A stretch of DNA of 64,000 nucleotides from Malus domestica (taxonomy: Eukaryota > Streptophyta > Magnoliopsida > Rosales > Rosaceae). The position numbers and the translations under genes were made by a program. Of the stretch, positions 44,944-56,550 are shown in pieces. Where the stretch lies: assembly GCF_042453785.1 (NCBI RefSeq), contig NC_091670.1, forward strand, positions 39,257,501 to 39,321,500, in the 5' to 3' direction. Position 1 is the first letter of the stretch. Each line of letters opens with the position of its first letter. Below the pieces are notes generated by a model that did not search any database, was not told where the DNA came from, and saw only the letters and a list, made by a program, of their open reading frames with translations.

Positions 44944-45590
44944 CAAAGGTTAGAATAAGAAAGGAAGCAATGCTTCTGATGTGTATGTTGTAAGAATATG
45001 AGCATAAGTATGAATCTATGAACTTAGTTATTGGTCTTGAGATTGAATGGGAAGTTTTATTGGAAATGGATTTTGTAATCCATATCACACTGGACTACTA
45101 TTTAAGGGATTAGTTTCCTATAAGGATTCTGATAGGGGAATCCTTAGGGGATCTGGCAAATATTATGTTGTGTATATATAGTGGCCTTTACTCTCACAGT
45201 TGATACGCTCAATCATCGAACTAAGACCTATTATTAGTTAGAGCAAACTGATTACTGGAGAGAGGAGAAGGTGCACTGCTTGTTTGCTGCAGAATCTGAA
45301 ATTGTTGGTTTCTTCATGTTCATTTGCAGGTAAGTTTCTTCTCCGTGCTACAGGCTTATGAATAGGATTTGTATTTTGATCACTGTGATTCATAATTACA
45401 TGTTTTGGTATATGTTTATTCTAACATATGTATCTAGCGAGCACGAATGAGTCTGTTGAACATTCTTTGCAGCCCAAATAGAAATGTAGCAGTCCGAAAC
45501 TATTTGTAGTCATAGTGAAGAACATGATGTGTAACTTCCATTCAAACTAGCCTTTCAGAAAGAGAGAGCAATTTCTATTTAAAAATAAAT

Positions 45591-45625
<35 letters not shown>

Positions 45626-46101
45626 AGTGACTCGCCAACTTAAGACACATCGGCAAGTGTTAGGATTTTATACAAAAGGTTTCCATGTTATAACCACTCT
45701 TGTAATTTACTTCTTTACCAAAAAAAAAAAAAAAAAAACTCTTGTAATTTACCTTTTCAGATTTTCAAAGAGTTTTATATTATTTAATTATTTTACTATT
45801 CTCAGTTCGAGAGATTGGTGGGTAATTTCAGGTAGATCAAATTTGTAGATTAAATTTTGTAAATTAGATGATAAGGAAGTCAATGAGTGGATTATTACTT
45901 AAGTGTTGATTAACTTACCTAATTTTTTAGAGTAATGCTAGGGAGACTAAAAACACCTTTAATTTAACGGAGGTTTCTCATTGAATGACCAAAGTAGACA
46001 ATCTCATGAACCACAATTTTAAATTTTAAGGACTAAAATGAAGAATTATGTAAATCTCAAAAACCATTTGAGATAAAAAGCTAAAAGAATAGGACAATAT
46101 G
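44944..46101. other. Downstream of ERF, AT-rich, poly(A) tracts
   Basis: Long A runs at about 45595-45621 and 45721-45738 may mark old retroposon tails. The stretch 45040-45345 has a promoter-like look (TGTATATATAGTGG) and could be part of an LTR, but no ends were found. At 45932 begins a single MITE-like end (GTAATGCTAGGGAGACTAAA). Confidence 0.4.
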
Positions 46102-46333
46102 TGGGTACTCCTCAGGGAGGGACATGGATCCTCTCCAGATTCAATTGTACTGATCCTAGGGATCAATGAATTTGGGCCATTGAAATTTGATCTAATGGCT
46201 ACAAACATGGACCTACTCTAAAAGTTATAATAACTTTAACCGTTGGATCAAATTTCAATGGTCTGGATTCAAGAATTCCTAAAATTAGGACAATTGGATC
46301 TGGAGAGGATCCATGTACCTCGGGGAGTACCCA
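46102..46333. mobile_element. MITE, 232 bp, long inverted repeat (copy 1)
   Basis: TGGGTACTCC at the left mirrors GGAGTACCCA at the right. The arms share CATGGATCCTCTCCAGAT and AAATTTGATCTAA and meet near the middle, so the single strand would fold on itself. Same family as 47796-47993. Confidence 0.75.
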
Positions 46334-46737
46334 GTATATTGACTTGGATACGTGGAACAACAAGATAACAACACATGTCCATCTCAAATCTGCTAACACA
46401 TTACTACCAGCCTTTCATGAGTTCCATCCCATTATCCCAAGCCACCGTCCTTTCCCACCACCACCAAGCCCATCCACCCTCCTCCCACCGGTGACTGCAC
46501 CCCGCAGTGAGATTGCGGCGACAAAATTTGGGAGGATTACGGATTGGGGTATCTCGGTTAAGGAATCGATGTCGGCTTGATGAGTGAGCTTGAAGCTTGC
46601 ACCTGATGCCGGAGCCAACGAGGTCACGAGGTGGGGTTGACAAAGGTTGGAAGAGGATAGGGCTTGTTCAGATTTGACATGGCAGAGGTAAAAGGAGGAA
46701 GAAGAGGACTGTTTGGTTCTCAATATAGCAAAAATTT

Positions 46738-47164
46738 AGGCGATGTATTCAATTGGAATTTTGTGGGATTTTAATTCTTTTAATGAATCTAGAGATATTC
46801 AATTAGGATTTGAAGTGATTCTCTAAAATTCAAGATGTATTCAATTAGAATTTTAAGATAGTTTATTAAAATCCTTAGAAATCCGGGTGTAATCAATTAG
46901 GATTTTAAAGAAGTTTATAACATTTTAGGTGTATTCAATTAGAAATTGATTTTAAAGAATTTGAGAAAATTGAGGAATTAGAGAGAATTGAAGAGATTTT
47001 GTAGTGTATTTTAAGCATCTACAAATCTCACATCTTCTCATGAGATTTCATGGGAATTAAATCAAAATTTTATAGGGAATCTCTATAAATCAGTTAAATT
47101 CCATAAAAATCCATGGATTTATAAATTTATTAAAGTCTCTTAAATTCTCAATTGAATACACCCC
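46738..47164. repeat. AT-rich repeat cluster with GTATTCAATT words (MITE-like)
   Basis: The word GTATTCAATTRGAATTTT recurs at least four times, and the right end ends in TTGAATACACCCCC while the left begins GATGTATTCAATTGG. This looks like a degenerate MITE with internal sub-repeats. Confidence 0.5.
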
Positions 47165-48356
47165 CTTAATATAGAATTGTGAGAAATTTTTTTATTTTTG
47201 TTTTTAAAATAGAAGAAGAGAGAAAGAGAGTGATTGATACAGGATGTGGAAGTCGGAAGTTTTTTTTTTAATTCGAGATATGTTAGGAGGTTTTGAAAAA
47301 AAAATAGTAAAATTTGATTGTGTGAAATTATATATTTATCTCATATTTCTTATTTATGTTCTGTTTTAATTAGAAAGTTAAATTGATAATTTCATAAGAT
47401 TTTAATTGATAATAAATATTTTATTAATTAGCAGGGAATAAAAATGACAGCTGTTCCCATTTCACAGGACCATTTCATTTGGTCCGGAAATTAGGTACTC
47501 TTCAGTGAAAACCCAAGTATTTTTCAAAAGGATATAACACGTCAGAAAGTATTCGAAATCAGATACCAAGTTGAAATTCTCCATCTAAACTTTGAACCCT
47601 CGAGTATATCTACTTTCACATGTTGAAGATGAACCATCTTTTTTCAATTATAAAAAGAAAATAAAATAAAGCAAACCCACTCCATAACCGACCTTGAATT
47701 TTTTATTTATTTACTTTTCTCTCTTCCTTGTTCAAAGTCAAGCCATGCTCTGTACCTGGTCAGCTTATCCAAAAGACATTTCATATTTCTTTTTCGGACA
47801 TGGATCCTCTTCGTATCCAATTGTCCTAATTCTAAGGATCAATGAATCTGGACCATTAAAATTTGATCTAACAGTTAGAACAGAGGCTCACTACAAAAGT
47901 TATAATAACTTTAACTGTTAGATTAAATTTTAATGGTTCGAATTCATTGGTCTCTAAGATTAGGACAATTGGATCCAGAGAGGATCCATGTCCTCTTTTT
48001 CTTAATAACAATATTTTAAATTGTACAGTCAATGGATGGTCTATATGAATTGTTCTTCTTCTAGTTGAAAATAAAATGGAGGTTGATATGCTGATTAGAA
48101 AATTTGGTCCCTGCAAGGGACAAGTCTATTTGCTTTGAATATGAGATTAGACTATTGCCAATCTAAGTTACGTGTAAGGTTTTGGGTTCAACTTGTAATA
48201 GAATGGAACAAATTAAGGTGAGAGAACCAATGTGATATTAGGTTGAATTGATTGACCAAATTGGCAATTGTCTTGGCAATTAGTCTTACAAAAATTAGAC
48301 GGAGAGGTTCATGTGTGTCTACCTACCAACCAAAATAGTGGTCCATTTGACAAGTC
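47165..48356. other. AT-rich spacer around MITE copy 2
   Basis: Apart from the MITE at 47796-47993 nothing was recognised. Confidence 0.4.
47796..47993. mobile_element. MITE, 198 bp, long inverted repeat (copy 2)
   Basis: GGACATGGATCCTC ends mirror GAGGATCCATGTCC. Inner arms share CAATTGTCCTAAT/ATTAGGACAATTG and AAATTTGATCTAAC with the copy at 46102-46333, from which it differs by lacking the outermost GGGTACTCC. Confidence 0.75.
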
Positions 48357-48830
48357 AGAAATGCTAAAGAGATTCAAAAGTGGGACACTTCATGAACTTT
48401 TTGTCATTTTATATTTTTAGTACAATGTTTTATAACGTTGTTACATGAATTGACGTTAAATTGTGAGGTGACAAAAGATCGATGAAAAATACTTTGAGTG
48501 ATTCATGTAAAAATTGTCCCATAGTCCACGCATTTCACTACAAAATATAAGCCCAGAGACCCATTTTTAAGGGACTGATATGAACAGTCCTCTTCATTTT
48601 CACATTAGGTACTGGACAAGATGATAATTAATTCTGAGTGTTCCTCAAATTGTAGGTAAATTGTCTTTTTAGATTAGAAATGTTACGAGGAATCTCTCAC
48701 AAGTGGGACTCTTTGTCACATCCAGTTTAACGTCAATTCATGTACCAACATTATAAAACATTGTGTAAAAAATACGAGGTAGAAGATAGTTCATAAAGGT
48801 CTCACTTTTAAGAGTTATTTTAGCATTTCT
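48357..48830. mobile_element. MITE with about 120-bp inverted arms
   Basis: AGAAATGCTAAAGAG at the left mirrors TTTTAGCATTTCT at the right. Arms share ACATGAATTGACGTTAAA/TTTAACGTCAATTCATGT and the stretch around ACAATGTTTTATAA. Central part about 230 bp, non-coding. Target duplication not resolved. Confidence 0.7.
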
Positions 48831-49181
48831 TCTTGTATCTACCTGCCTCATCAAAATTGTGAAGCTCAAAGAGAGAAAACCAAAAAATGTATGTATCTAT
48901 ACAAAATAAGCTCCAACTCATTCAATCATATATATTACAAAACCAATAAAATTCACTTCTTGCAGTACATTTGTATACCCTTTTTTATTTCTTTGGCTGT
49001 GAATTATATTGTTATCGTTTGTGTTGGCAAGGCAAAAGAGAATAACTAGACAATGAAAGAAAAATTACAAACTTTCCCACACGCATCTAATAACTCTGCT
49101 TTCTATAAAATGAAACTTAATGTCCTAATGTTTAGTAACCCGAAGTTTATAACTAAAAAAATAAAAATAAAAAGAACATTT

Positions 49182-49796
49182 CTAGAAAATCTGACCCTCC
49201 ATATTTTGTACCTCCACCGCACTTAATTTACTCTCAGATTCTGATCTTGGCGTCCCAACTGAAAGCATACTTGAACTTCCACTTGAGTCTGAAGTAGTAG
49301 TACTGTTTTTACTATTTAAGCTGCAAGGTATATTAAAACTTGGCCTGAATCTATGAACTGATGATGTTGGTGGAGATGATGCAGCCACAATTTCAGCTGG
49401 GAAATTAAGCATGGCCTTAGTACCGCGCATTCGAAAAGCTGCTCGATCATATGCCAAGGCAGCTTCTTCGGCTGTGTTAAATGTTCCTAGCCATACACGC
49501 GCACCTTGTCTTGCAGAGTCACGGATTTCAGCTGCGTACTTGCCCCACGGACGCCTCCTCACGCCTCTATAGTGCTTTTTTCCGACGTTCTTGGTGGGTT
49601 CCAGGCGATTTGGTTGACGATGGATGTGGTGCCTCTGTGGCAATAGTGAGGGGGTGAGAGAAGTGGCTTCATTTAGGACATGGTATATGACCATGTCTTG
49701 TGAGTCATTCTCATTCAATGGGAGCTCATTTTGTTGTGAGGAGGCTAAAGCCATAGCTTCCTTAGTCAGTTCTGCCTCCCCAAGTTGCCTTCTCAT
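49182..49796 (-). CDS. AP2/ERF transcription factor
   Basis: Second ERF gene, intronless, 204 residues from the ATG at 49796. The frame stays open 68 codons further upstream to a TTG at 50000 with no ATG, so I use 49796; a longer first exon is possible. The AP2 domain covers about residues 74-133, from [20 protein letters not shown] to MLNFPAEIV, again with ERF-type Ala and Asp. Ahead of it lies [14 protein letters not shown], a motif like that in ERF1/ERF2/ERF13-type group IX proteins. The C-terminus is Ser/Thr-rich ([16 protein letters not shown]). Its AP2 domain is close to that of the ERF at 44.1 kb, which stands opposite in direction 4 kb away, so the two may be an old local pair. Confidence 0.9.
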   Translation of the reverse strand: MRRQLGEAELTKEAMALASSQQNELPLNENDSQDMVIYHVLNEATSLTPSLLPQRHHIHRQPNRLEPTKNVGKKHYRGVRRRPWGKYAAEIRDSARQGARVWLGTFNTAEEAALAYDRAAFRMRGTKAMLNFPAEIVAASSPPTSSVHRFRPSFNIPCSLNSKNSTTTSDSSGSSSMLSVGTPRSESESKLSAVEVQNMEGQIF

Positions 49797-50925
49797 CGCT
49801 ATAAGGAGCCTTCTGAAATCTGGCAAGAACAGGTATTGAAGATAGTGGTATATAGGCACAAGACTTGTATTTAACTTTGGATTAAACGGAGGAGGCAAAC
49901 GTGGGGTCAAAGAATTTTCATTGGCACGAGGATGGTGATGGAAATCGACAAAAAGAAAATTATAAATTGGACTAGTCTTCCACCACTTGATGGTGCACAA
50001 CTTTTGCCCTTGGCTTCCTTCTGATATTACAAATCATACCAAGCATAATAACTAAAATTTCCACTTAGTAATTCAGGGAAATTGGTACGAAGGTCGATGC
50101 CCCAAAGATGGGTTTAAGGGGGTGACAATTGCTATAAACTTGTTATGCTTCATAATCTCAAAATATGCCTTGAGCACACATATGAAACTAACTAGGTTGA
50201 TTTGTGTTAAATTTGGACTTAACATAAATTAGTTAGAGCAATGTGTTTTCACTCTGTACTCAAGTTTGAATTTCTTTTTGTAGTTTAAATTAATCTAGTG
50301 TATGTTTGTCGCTTGGAACACAAACCTTATAACCTCTCTCAAAACATGCATGTGTAAAACAAACCTTATTTACTCTTTTTTTTTTTTTCTGTCGGGTCAG
50401 TCAGTTGTGCCAAAATCATGGATCTTTTTCATGGTAAATTAGGTTAAATTGCAAATTGAGCTAAACGGTAAATATAAGCAAATGGATGCTAACTTAGCAA
50501 TTCAATTGCAATACTTGGCTTGCTGTTACGGGCAATGGGTTGGTAAAGTCAACAAGGTGACTGGCTAGGCGAGGAAAGCATGAAAGACGTTTCTTGGTGG
50601 AATTTTGGGATGACGATGATCACATTTGATTTTGGATTCATATACATCGCAACTTCACAACTTCAACTTTTCTTCTGTATATGACGTCGTCACGGTCGTA
50701 ATATTATAACTTTTAGGTCGTGGGTCGTGTTATTAACCCAATCTGGTCCATAGCTTGACATTTCAACAATTTGTTTAAAATTATGATTAAGAGTTGTCCA
50801 AGACTTCAAAATCAATAGTAACCACAAAGAGTCCTACAATTTTTGCGAACGTCGATGAAGATGGAGGTCCTAATCAAAGACTTAGAATAACACATGCCTT
50901 GAAATTGAATACTTTTCTGAAGATC
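49797..50925. other. Upstream of ERF 2, no other gene
   Basis: AT-rich, likely contains the promoter of the minus-strand ERF. No repeat ends recognised. Confidence 0.45.
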
Positions 50926-52050
50926 TATAAATAAGGCCAATGAAAAAGGTAAATAGTGATTTTGGTGTCACTAATTCAAAAAAATATTTGGACAAAAATG
51001 CCCCCAAGACAAAAAACTTTATAAGCATCCCAAAATAATGCATCAAATAAAGTAGGGACATTTTCATAATTTTAATAGTATTTTTTAATTAGTACGTCAC
51101 AATAGGCTAACAATAATGTAATTTAATTTCTCTATTTTTAAACACGTTCAAAACATCTTAAGAAGCGTGTAATGCCGGCTATAAAAAAGGTCATTCGCAC
51201 ATGAATAATAATGTGATTAAATTAATTGTCAAATGATTGTTTTTTTTTAACAAACAATATTATCTACACTAAGAGAGAGGGGGATGAGCTTAGCCTCATA
51301 ATGGGCTAGCAATAATGTGATTCAGTTAATTGTTTATTAAATATTATTTTCTCTATTTTAAACATGTTCAAAACATTTTAAGAGGCATATAATGCCGGTT
51401 ATAAAAAAAAGTCTTTCGCACGCGGATAATAATGTGATTAAATTAGTTGCCAAATAATTTTTTTTAACAAGCGATATTATCTACACTATGGGGGAGAAGG
51501 TGGGCTTAACCTCACAATAGACTAGCAATAATGTGATTCAATCAGTTGTTTATTAAATATTATTTTCTCTATTTTAAACATGTTCAAAACATCTTAAGAG
51601 GTGTGTAATGCCGGTTATAAAAAAAGTATTTCGCACGCGGATAATAATGTGATTAAATTAGTTGTCAAATAAATTTTTTTTTTAACAAACGATATTATCT
51701 ACACTAAGGGGAAGAGGTGGGCTTACCCTCACAATGGGCTAGCAATAATGTGATTCAATCAGTTGTTTATTAAATATTATTTCTCTATTTTTAAACACAT
51801 TCAACACATCTTAAGAGGCGTGTAATACCGGTTATAAAAAAGGTCATTCACATGCGGATAATAATGTGATTAAATTAGTTGTTAAATGGTTTTTTTTTTA
51901 TCAAACGATATTATCTACACTAAGAGAGAAGGGGTGGGCTTAGCCTCACAATGGGCTAGTAATAATGTCATTTAATCAATTGTTTATTAAATATTATTTT
52001 CTCTATTTTTAATGTAAATTCTATAGAGACCGATTTTATTATGTGAATAA
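50926..52050. repeat. Dispersed repeat copy B with SINE-derived tandem array
   Basis: The core (about 51100-52010) holds about four and a half tandem units of roughly 199-217 bp; the word GGGCTAGCAATAATG (or near) recurs at about 51104, 51303, 51519, 51736 and 51953. Each unit contains, in reverse complement, the SINE 3' end TAGTGTAGATAATATCGTTTG plus a non-SINE part with TTCAAAACATCTTAAGAGG. The flanks match copy A at 27.0-27.5 and 29.7 kb in inverted orientation. Confidence 0.85.
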
Positions 52051-53779
52051 ATTTGGGTAGTGCTACTCACACATCATTTTTAACCTCCCATACATTTTTA
52101 TTAATTTTTGTCTATTGATATCTTCTTTAATTCATTCGGTCTAACAGTCAAAAATTAAGAGGGGCGTGTGTGAAATAAAAATGAGTGAGTGGATAACATC
52201 CATAATTTATTCTTACACCTATTATTACGGGTATATTTACTAGTAAGGAATGTATTTTGTAAGGTCTTCTATAGTGGGGGAGTGTGATCCCAATAGTATG
52301 GAATTCAAACTCATATAGTGAGTCATAAAATATGGAAAAAGTAATAGTAGATGGATCTACATTTTAATATATAAAACCCACCATTATCAAACTCACATCA
52401 CTGTGACAATAATCTAATACTAATCAAACTCACAGTGAGTGACTGAGGCAGGATTTGAACTCACAGAGTCATGATAAAGAAGTAGATGTGGGAACATTTT
52501 GTTATTTAGATATAGGGTAAATTGCCAATTTAGTCATTGAATTATTACCTTAGTGAAAATTAGGTCCCTCAACTATTGTTTTAAAAAAAATCAGTCCTTG
52601 AATTATAAAAATATGTCAATTACATCCCTAATATTAAATTCGAAGCTACTATATTCAATTTTTCGTCTATTTAAGTTACGTTACTTGCACGTAATACACA
52701 TTGAAGGGTAGATTAGTAGTTTTTATGAAGAAATAGTGTATGGTGACACACCCTGACCTGGAATGTCCACTAGGACTCCGAATCGAGTTGTGCTAGCTGA
52801 CACCTGGAAGGTGACGAAGCCATAAAGTATAGTGATGTGGAAAATGTGAATAAATTTAAAACTAAAAGTGCCTAAATACAAGAGTGCACTGTGAGTGGGA
52901 ATGAATCTATTTCACACGTGATGTCAGAGCATAAGTAAAGTACAGTAGGATAGAATAAGGATTATACCCTTAAAGGTAACCACCTATGCTGAGATTTGCC
53001 AAGAAATCTCGTCGATAAGATAGTTTAGCTGCTAAAACCTGGAGGGGCGAAAGACAAAGGTGAGTGGGCCTGAATATAAAGTTTTATACAAACATTTTTG
53101 AAAAAATTGTAACCCCTCGCCATAAAACAAATATAGTTTCCCGAAAATCATACTACGTATAAATATGAAATCAAATGCATGCCAACAATAAATCTAAAAA
53201 TATGCCACAATAGAATATCTCAACGGTAATATGAATATAATCATAAGCTCAACAATATATACTAGCATGCAAGTCGAAGTCAATTAATGTGACGTGTACG
53301 ACTGCACCTATTGCTCATCAGTCTATGCTAACACACGAGTCAGAGTTACCTAATGTGATCTGTATGACAGACTAGGTGTAATAATAAACGCTCTAGTGCT
53401 ACAATCACGTGAAGCTTGTGCTACGATCACGTGAAGCTTGCGCTATGCGTAGTCACCTATGCGGAATTGCCTATTGCAGTCTGTACGACAGGCTAACACC
53501 TAGTTGGATCCACAGCAAGCGTGCGGTGCTGAAAGGTGAACATACACGTGAAGGCTAGCCTAGCCTCGGCTGAGCACTCACATGGGGTGTAGCAATGATG
53601 AGCAAACTATATGTACGCATGCCATAGTGATGCAATAATTCTAATCAACATACTAAACTTACCTGCGCATCCCCTAGAATCATCTTGGTATTTCGCAACA
53701 GTGTAACATTCTCATAACATAATTTAATCATGGCATAAAGTGCATGAATCAATTCAAAAGCATTTTTGGAAACTATCAA

Positions 53780-53856
<77 letters not shown>

Positions 53857-54247
53857 GAGCTTAAGGGGAGGGATCCCCATTTTTTGAAAAAAATGGGGAT
53901 TAGGTATGGGGCCCACTTCACATCAAATTTCAACGATCCAAACGTCTATTTTGTTAGTCTCGATTCATAGATCATCCTTGCAAAAATTCAATTCAATCCA
54001 AAACCATTTGCCTATTTAATTATCAATATCAAATTTCATATTTTCTTATATAACAAAGTATTCGTTCATTTCCTTGAACCCAATTAGATGTCTTAAACAT
54101 TTCCAATTTAGCTAATATTTTGCAAGGATGATCTATGAATCGAAACTAACAAAATAGACGGTTCCGATCGTTGAAATTAGATGTGAAGTGGACCCCACAC
54201 CTAATCCCTATTTTTTTCAAAAAATGGGGATCCCTCCCCTTAAGCTC

Positions 54248-54335
<88 letters not shown>
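53780..54335. repeat. CA/TA/TAA microsatellite tracts flanking a MITE
   Basis: (CA)n at about 53780-53820, (TA)n 53821-53844, (CA)n 53845-53856; then after the MITE (TA)n 54252-54309 and (TAA)n to about 54333. The element landed in, or seeded, a TA-rich microsatellite. Confidence 0.95.
53855..54250. mobile_element. MITE with about 125-bp inverted arms, inside the solo LTR
   Basis: GAGCTTAAGGGGAGGGATCC at the left mirrors GGATCCCTCCCCTTAAGCTC at the right, and the arms run on through GTCTATTTTGTTAGT and GATCATCCTTGCAAAA. Spacer about 130 bp. Non-coding; superfamily uncertain. Confidence 0.85.
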
Positions 54336-54337
<2 letters not shown>

Positions 54338-55631
54338 GGAAAAGACCCACCCACCTGAGGTTCGCGCTACAATTCTCTAGCACGAATATCGAGACATCAC
54401 GAACGATCAGGGCCTAGAACAATTATCAAATCATGTCTCAGAATTCTTATCAATAAAATATGTAACTTACATAAAACACATCCCCAAAGACGTTCTAAAA
54501 TGATTTGAAACCCATTGACCAAAAGTCAATCGTCGGTCAAAGGTCAGCAGTAGGGTTCATAACCCTACATAACTCAATCCAAAAGATCCACACCTTGGAT
54601 TTCTGATCCATAACTTCCAAAGATCCAAATTATGCTTCTAGAACATCATACTAAAGTTTCATTATGATCAAACGGTTGGATCTCCACCAATTACAAATTC
54701 AAGTGGAGGTCAACACTTTATTATATGAACTTACAAATCCAATTCGGAAAGCTTCGTACATCCCTATAGTCCTCAAATATTACATACTACAACGTATTTA
54801 GTGACGATCCAATGATCGAATCGTCGATTGCTAAAATATTCAAGTGGCGGACCTTAATGGAACTAGGTTTAAACGACGGAATTTCATCAATCGGACTTCA
54901 CATATGGAATTGGAGTATCAAATTTAGCCTAGGAAGGCCAGGGGATGCCTCGGCCTAAGCGCCACCGCACATGGTGGTCGGCCTTCCCGACTCGCCAGAA
55001 AAATCAATTATTTCTAAAAATTCTGAAATTTCATAAAAATGAAAATCTCAATGAGTAGAGCAAGTTTTATACCTGTGGAAAAGTCCAATTTGGCTGGAAA
55101 AAGCCTTAATTCGCCACGAACCCACCGGAAACCCTAAAATGGGTGTTCATCGATTCAACTTATCCGATGTTCCAACGCCACTATCATTGGATGGGTCTTG
55201 TTCTTGGATCCAAAGGGAGTTGATTAAGGGTGGTGATGGGTGGTTAGACTTGCCGGAATGACCGATCACTGTCGGGAACCTCCAGGTTCTCCGGTGAGGT
55301 TATACACGGTTTTGGCATTAAAAAAAATCTTGATTTTGGGCGGAAATGGTAAAGGGGAGGTGGTGGAAGAAGTTGCAAGTGATGGATGTGTGAATTTCAA
55401 CTGAAAAATGGTGGAAATTGGCAGGAATTTGGCCGGGTTGAAACTGGGTTTGTGGTGTGCACGGGTTGAAAGGGAAGAAGATGAGGTTCTTCTCTCTCAT
55501 TCCTGATTGGCTGATCCCTTTCTCTAATTTCTTATTGGTCACTTAAACAAAATAGATGATCGGTCCCCTTACTTTTGCTTAAATCTAATTAGGTTTCTTT
55601 CCCACAAGGTGGGAGTTCAATTAATTTATAA

Positions 55632-56067
55632 GAGTAAATTGTAGCAACGATCCCTCAACTTTAATCAAATTGGAGTAATGGTCTCTCAACTAAAAATCCA
55701 TTACCATTGGTCCATCAACTTATCAAAATGTGTAGATATAGTCATTTTCATTAATTTCATCAAAATTTGTCAAAATAAGTTATGTTGGAATAACCATTTA
55801 TATAATTAGGGTCATTCAACTCATCAAAACGTGTAATTATGGTCATTTTCGTCAACTACATCAATTTTTTTTGTCAAAACGAGTTATGTTGGAATGACCA
55901 TTGCTACAATTGGATTAAAGTTAAGGGACTATTTCTCCAATTGAATTAAAGTTGAGGGACTAATGGTAATGAATTTTTAGTTGAGGGACCATAGCTGCAC
56001 GTTTTGATGAGTTGAGGAACCAATGATAATGAATTTTTAGTTGAGGGACCATAGCTACAATTTACTC
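55632..56067. mobile_element. Mutator-like MITE with 10-bp target duplication
   Basis: GAGTAAATTGTAGC at the left mirrors GCTACAATTTACTC at the right. TAATTTATAA stands directly outside both ends (55622-55631, 56068-56077), a 9-10 bp duplication typical of Mutator-like elements. Arms contain the 'ggtccctcaac' words and internal duplicates of the end sequence. Confidence 0.9.
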
Positions 56068-56550
56068 TAATTTATAATCCAAAATATAAATAACCAAATT
56101 CATACGTCTGTAACTATACTGTTATAATCCAGACTTGCGAACGACTTCCGCCTATGCACTCGTAGTGACGAGTACTACAAGGATACGCTAAAAGAATGAG
56201 TCATACGTCTCTCTAACCAATGGTCAATAAAAGTCAAAATCTTTGCCTCTAGGGGCATTTTTCATAAAATCACTATTTTAAAATTTATAAAATTGTAAAG
56301 GTAGGGATGGGTTGTCACATATAGAGTTAACTTTGGAGGGTAATTGGTAGTTTTTCATATGAAATAGTGAAAATTAATTTTGGAACGTAAATTAGATGTT
56401 AAATTCGCAACCAATATGAAATGTTAAGAGCTTATAGTGAGAAAATGACGGTATTACAATCCAAAGTGTGTCAAGTTACTTAAGTTAACGAAAAAATTAG
56501 TAATTTTTTAATGAATTTAGGGACTTCATCCTTAGATATATAATTCATTA

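Larger units (their letters stand above)
52744..56319. mobile_element. Solo LTR, about 3.6 kb, carrying nested MITEs
   Basis: It begins TGACACACCCTGACCTGG, ends GGATGGGTTGTCACA, and is flanked by TATGG and TATAG (4 of 5 match). It shares early blocks with the solo LTR at 27.5 kb (CCTGGAGGGGCG, GAGTGGG, TTGTAACCCCTC), so both belong to one family, probably Ty3/Gypsy. Without the two nested MITEs and microsatellites it would be about 2.6 kb, similar to the other. Non-coding; looks old. Confidence 0.7.
52514..56550. mobile_element. MITE remnant split by a solo LTR
   Basis: Left part 52514-52743 begins GGGTAAATTGCCAATTTAGT, a Mutator-like MITE terminus. Right part, about 56320-56550, holds a reverse-complement match to the inner arm (TTTTTCGTCTATTTAAGTTAC against GTAACTTAAGTTAACGAAAAAA-like sequence). 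The outermost right end is not recognisable. The 3.6-kb LTR lies between the halves. Confidence 0.5.

Noticed and set aside
45040-45345. Possible Copia-type LTR
   Set aside because: Promoter-like look and TA-rich box, but I found no paired TG...CA ends or target duplication.
53740-53970. Open frame with Thr-His and Tyr-Ile repeats
   Set aside because: Translation of CA/TA microsatellite.
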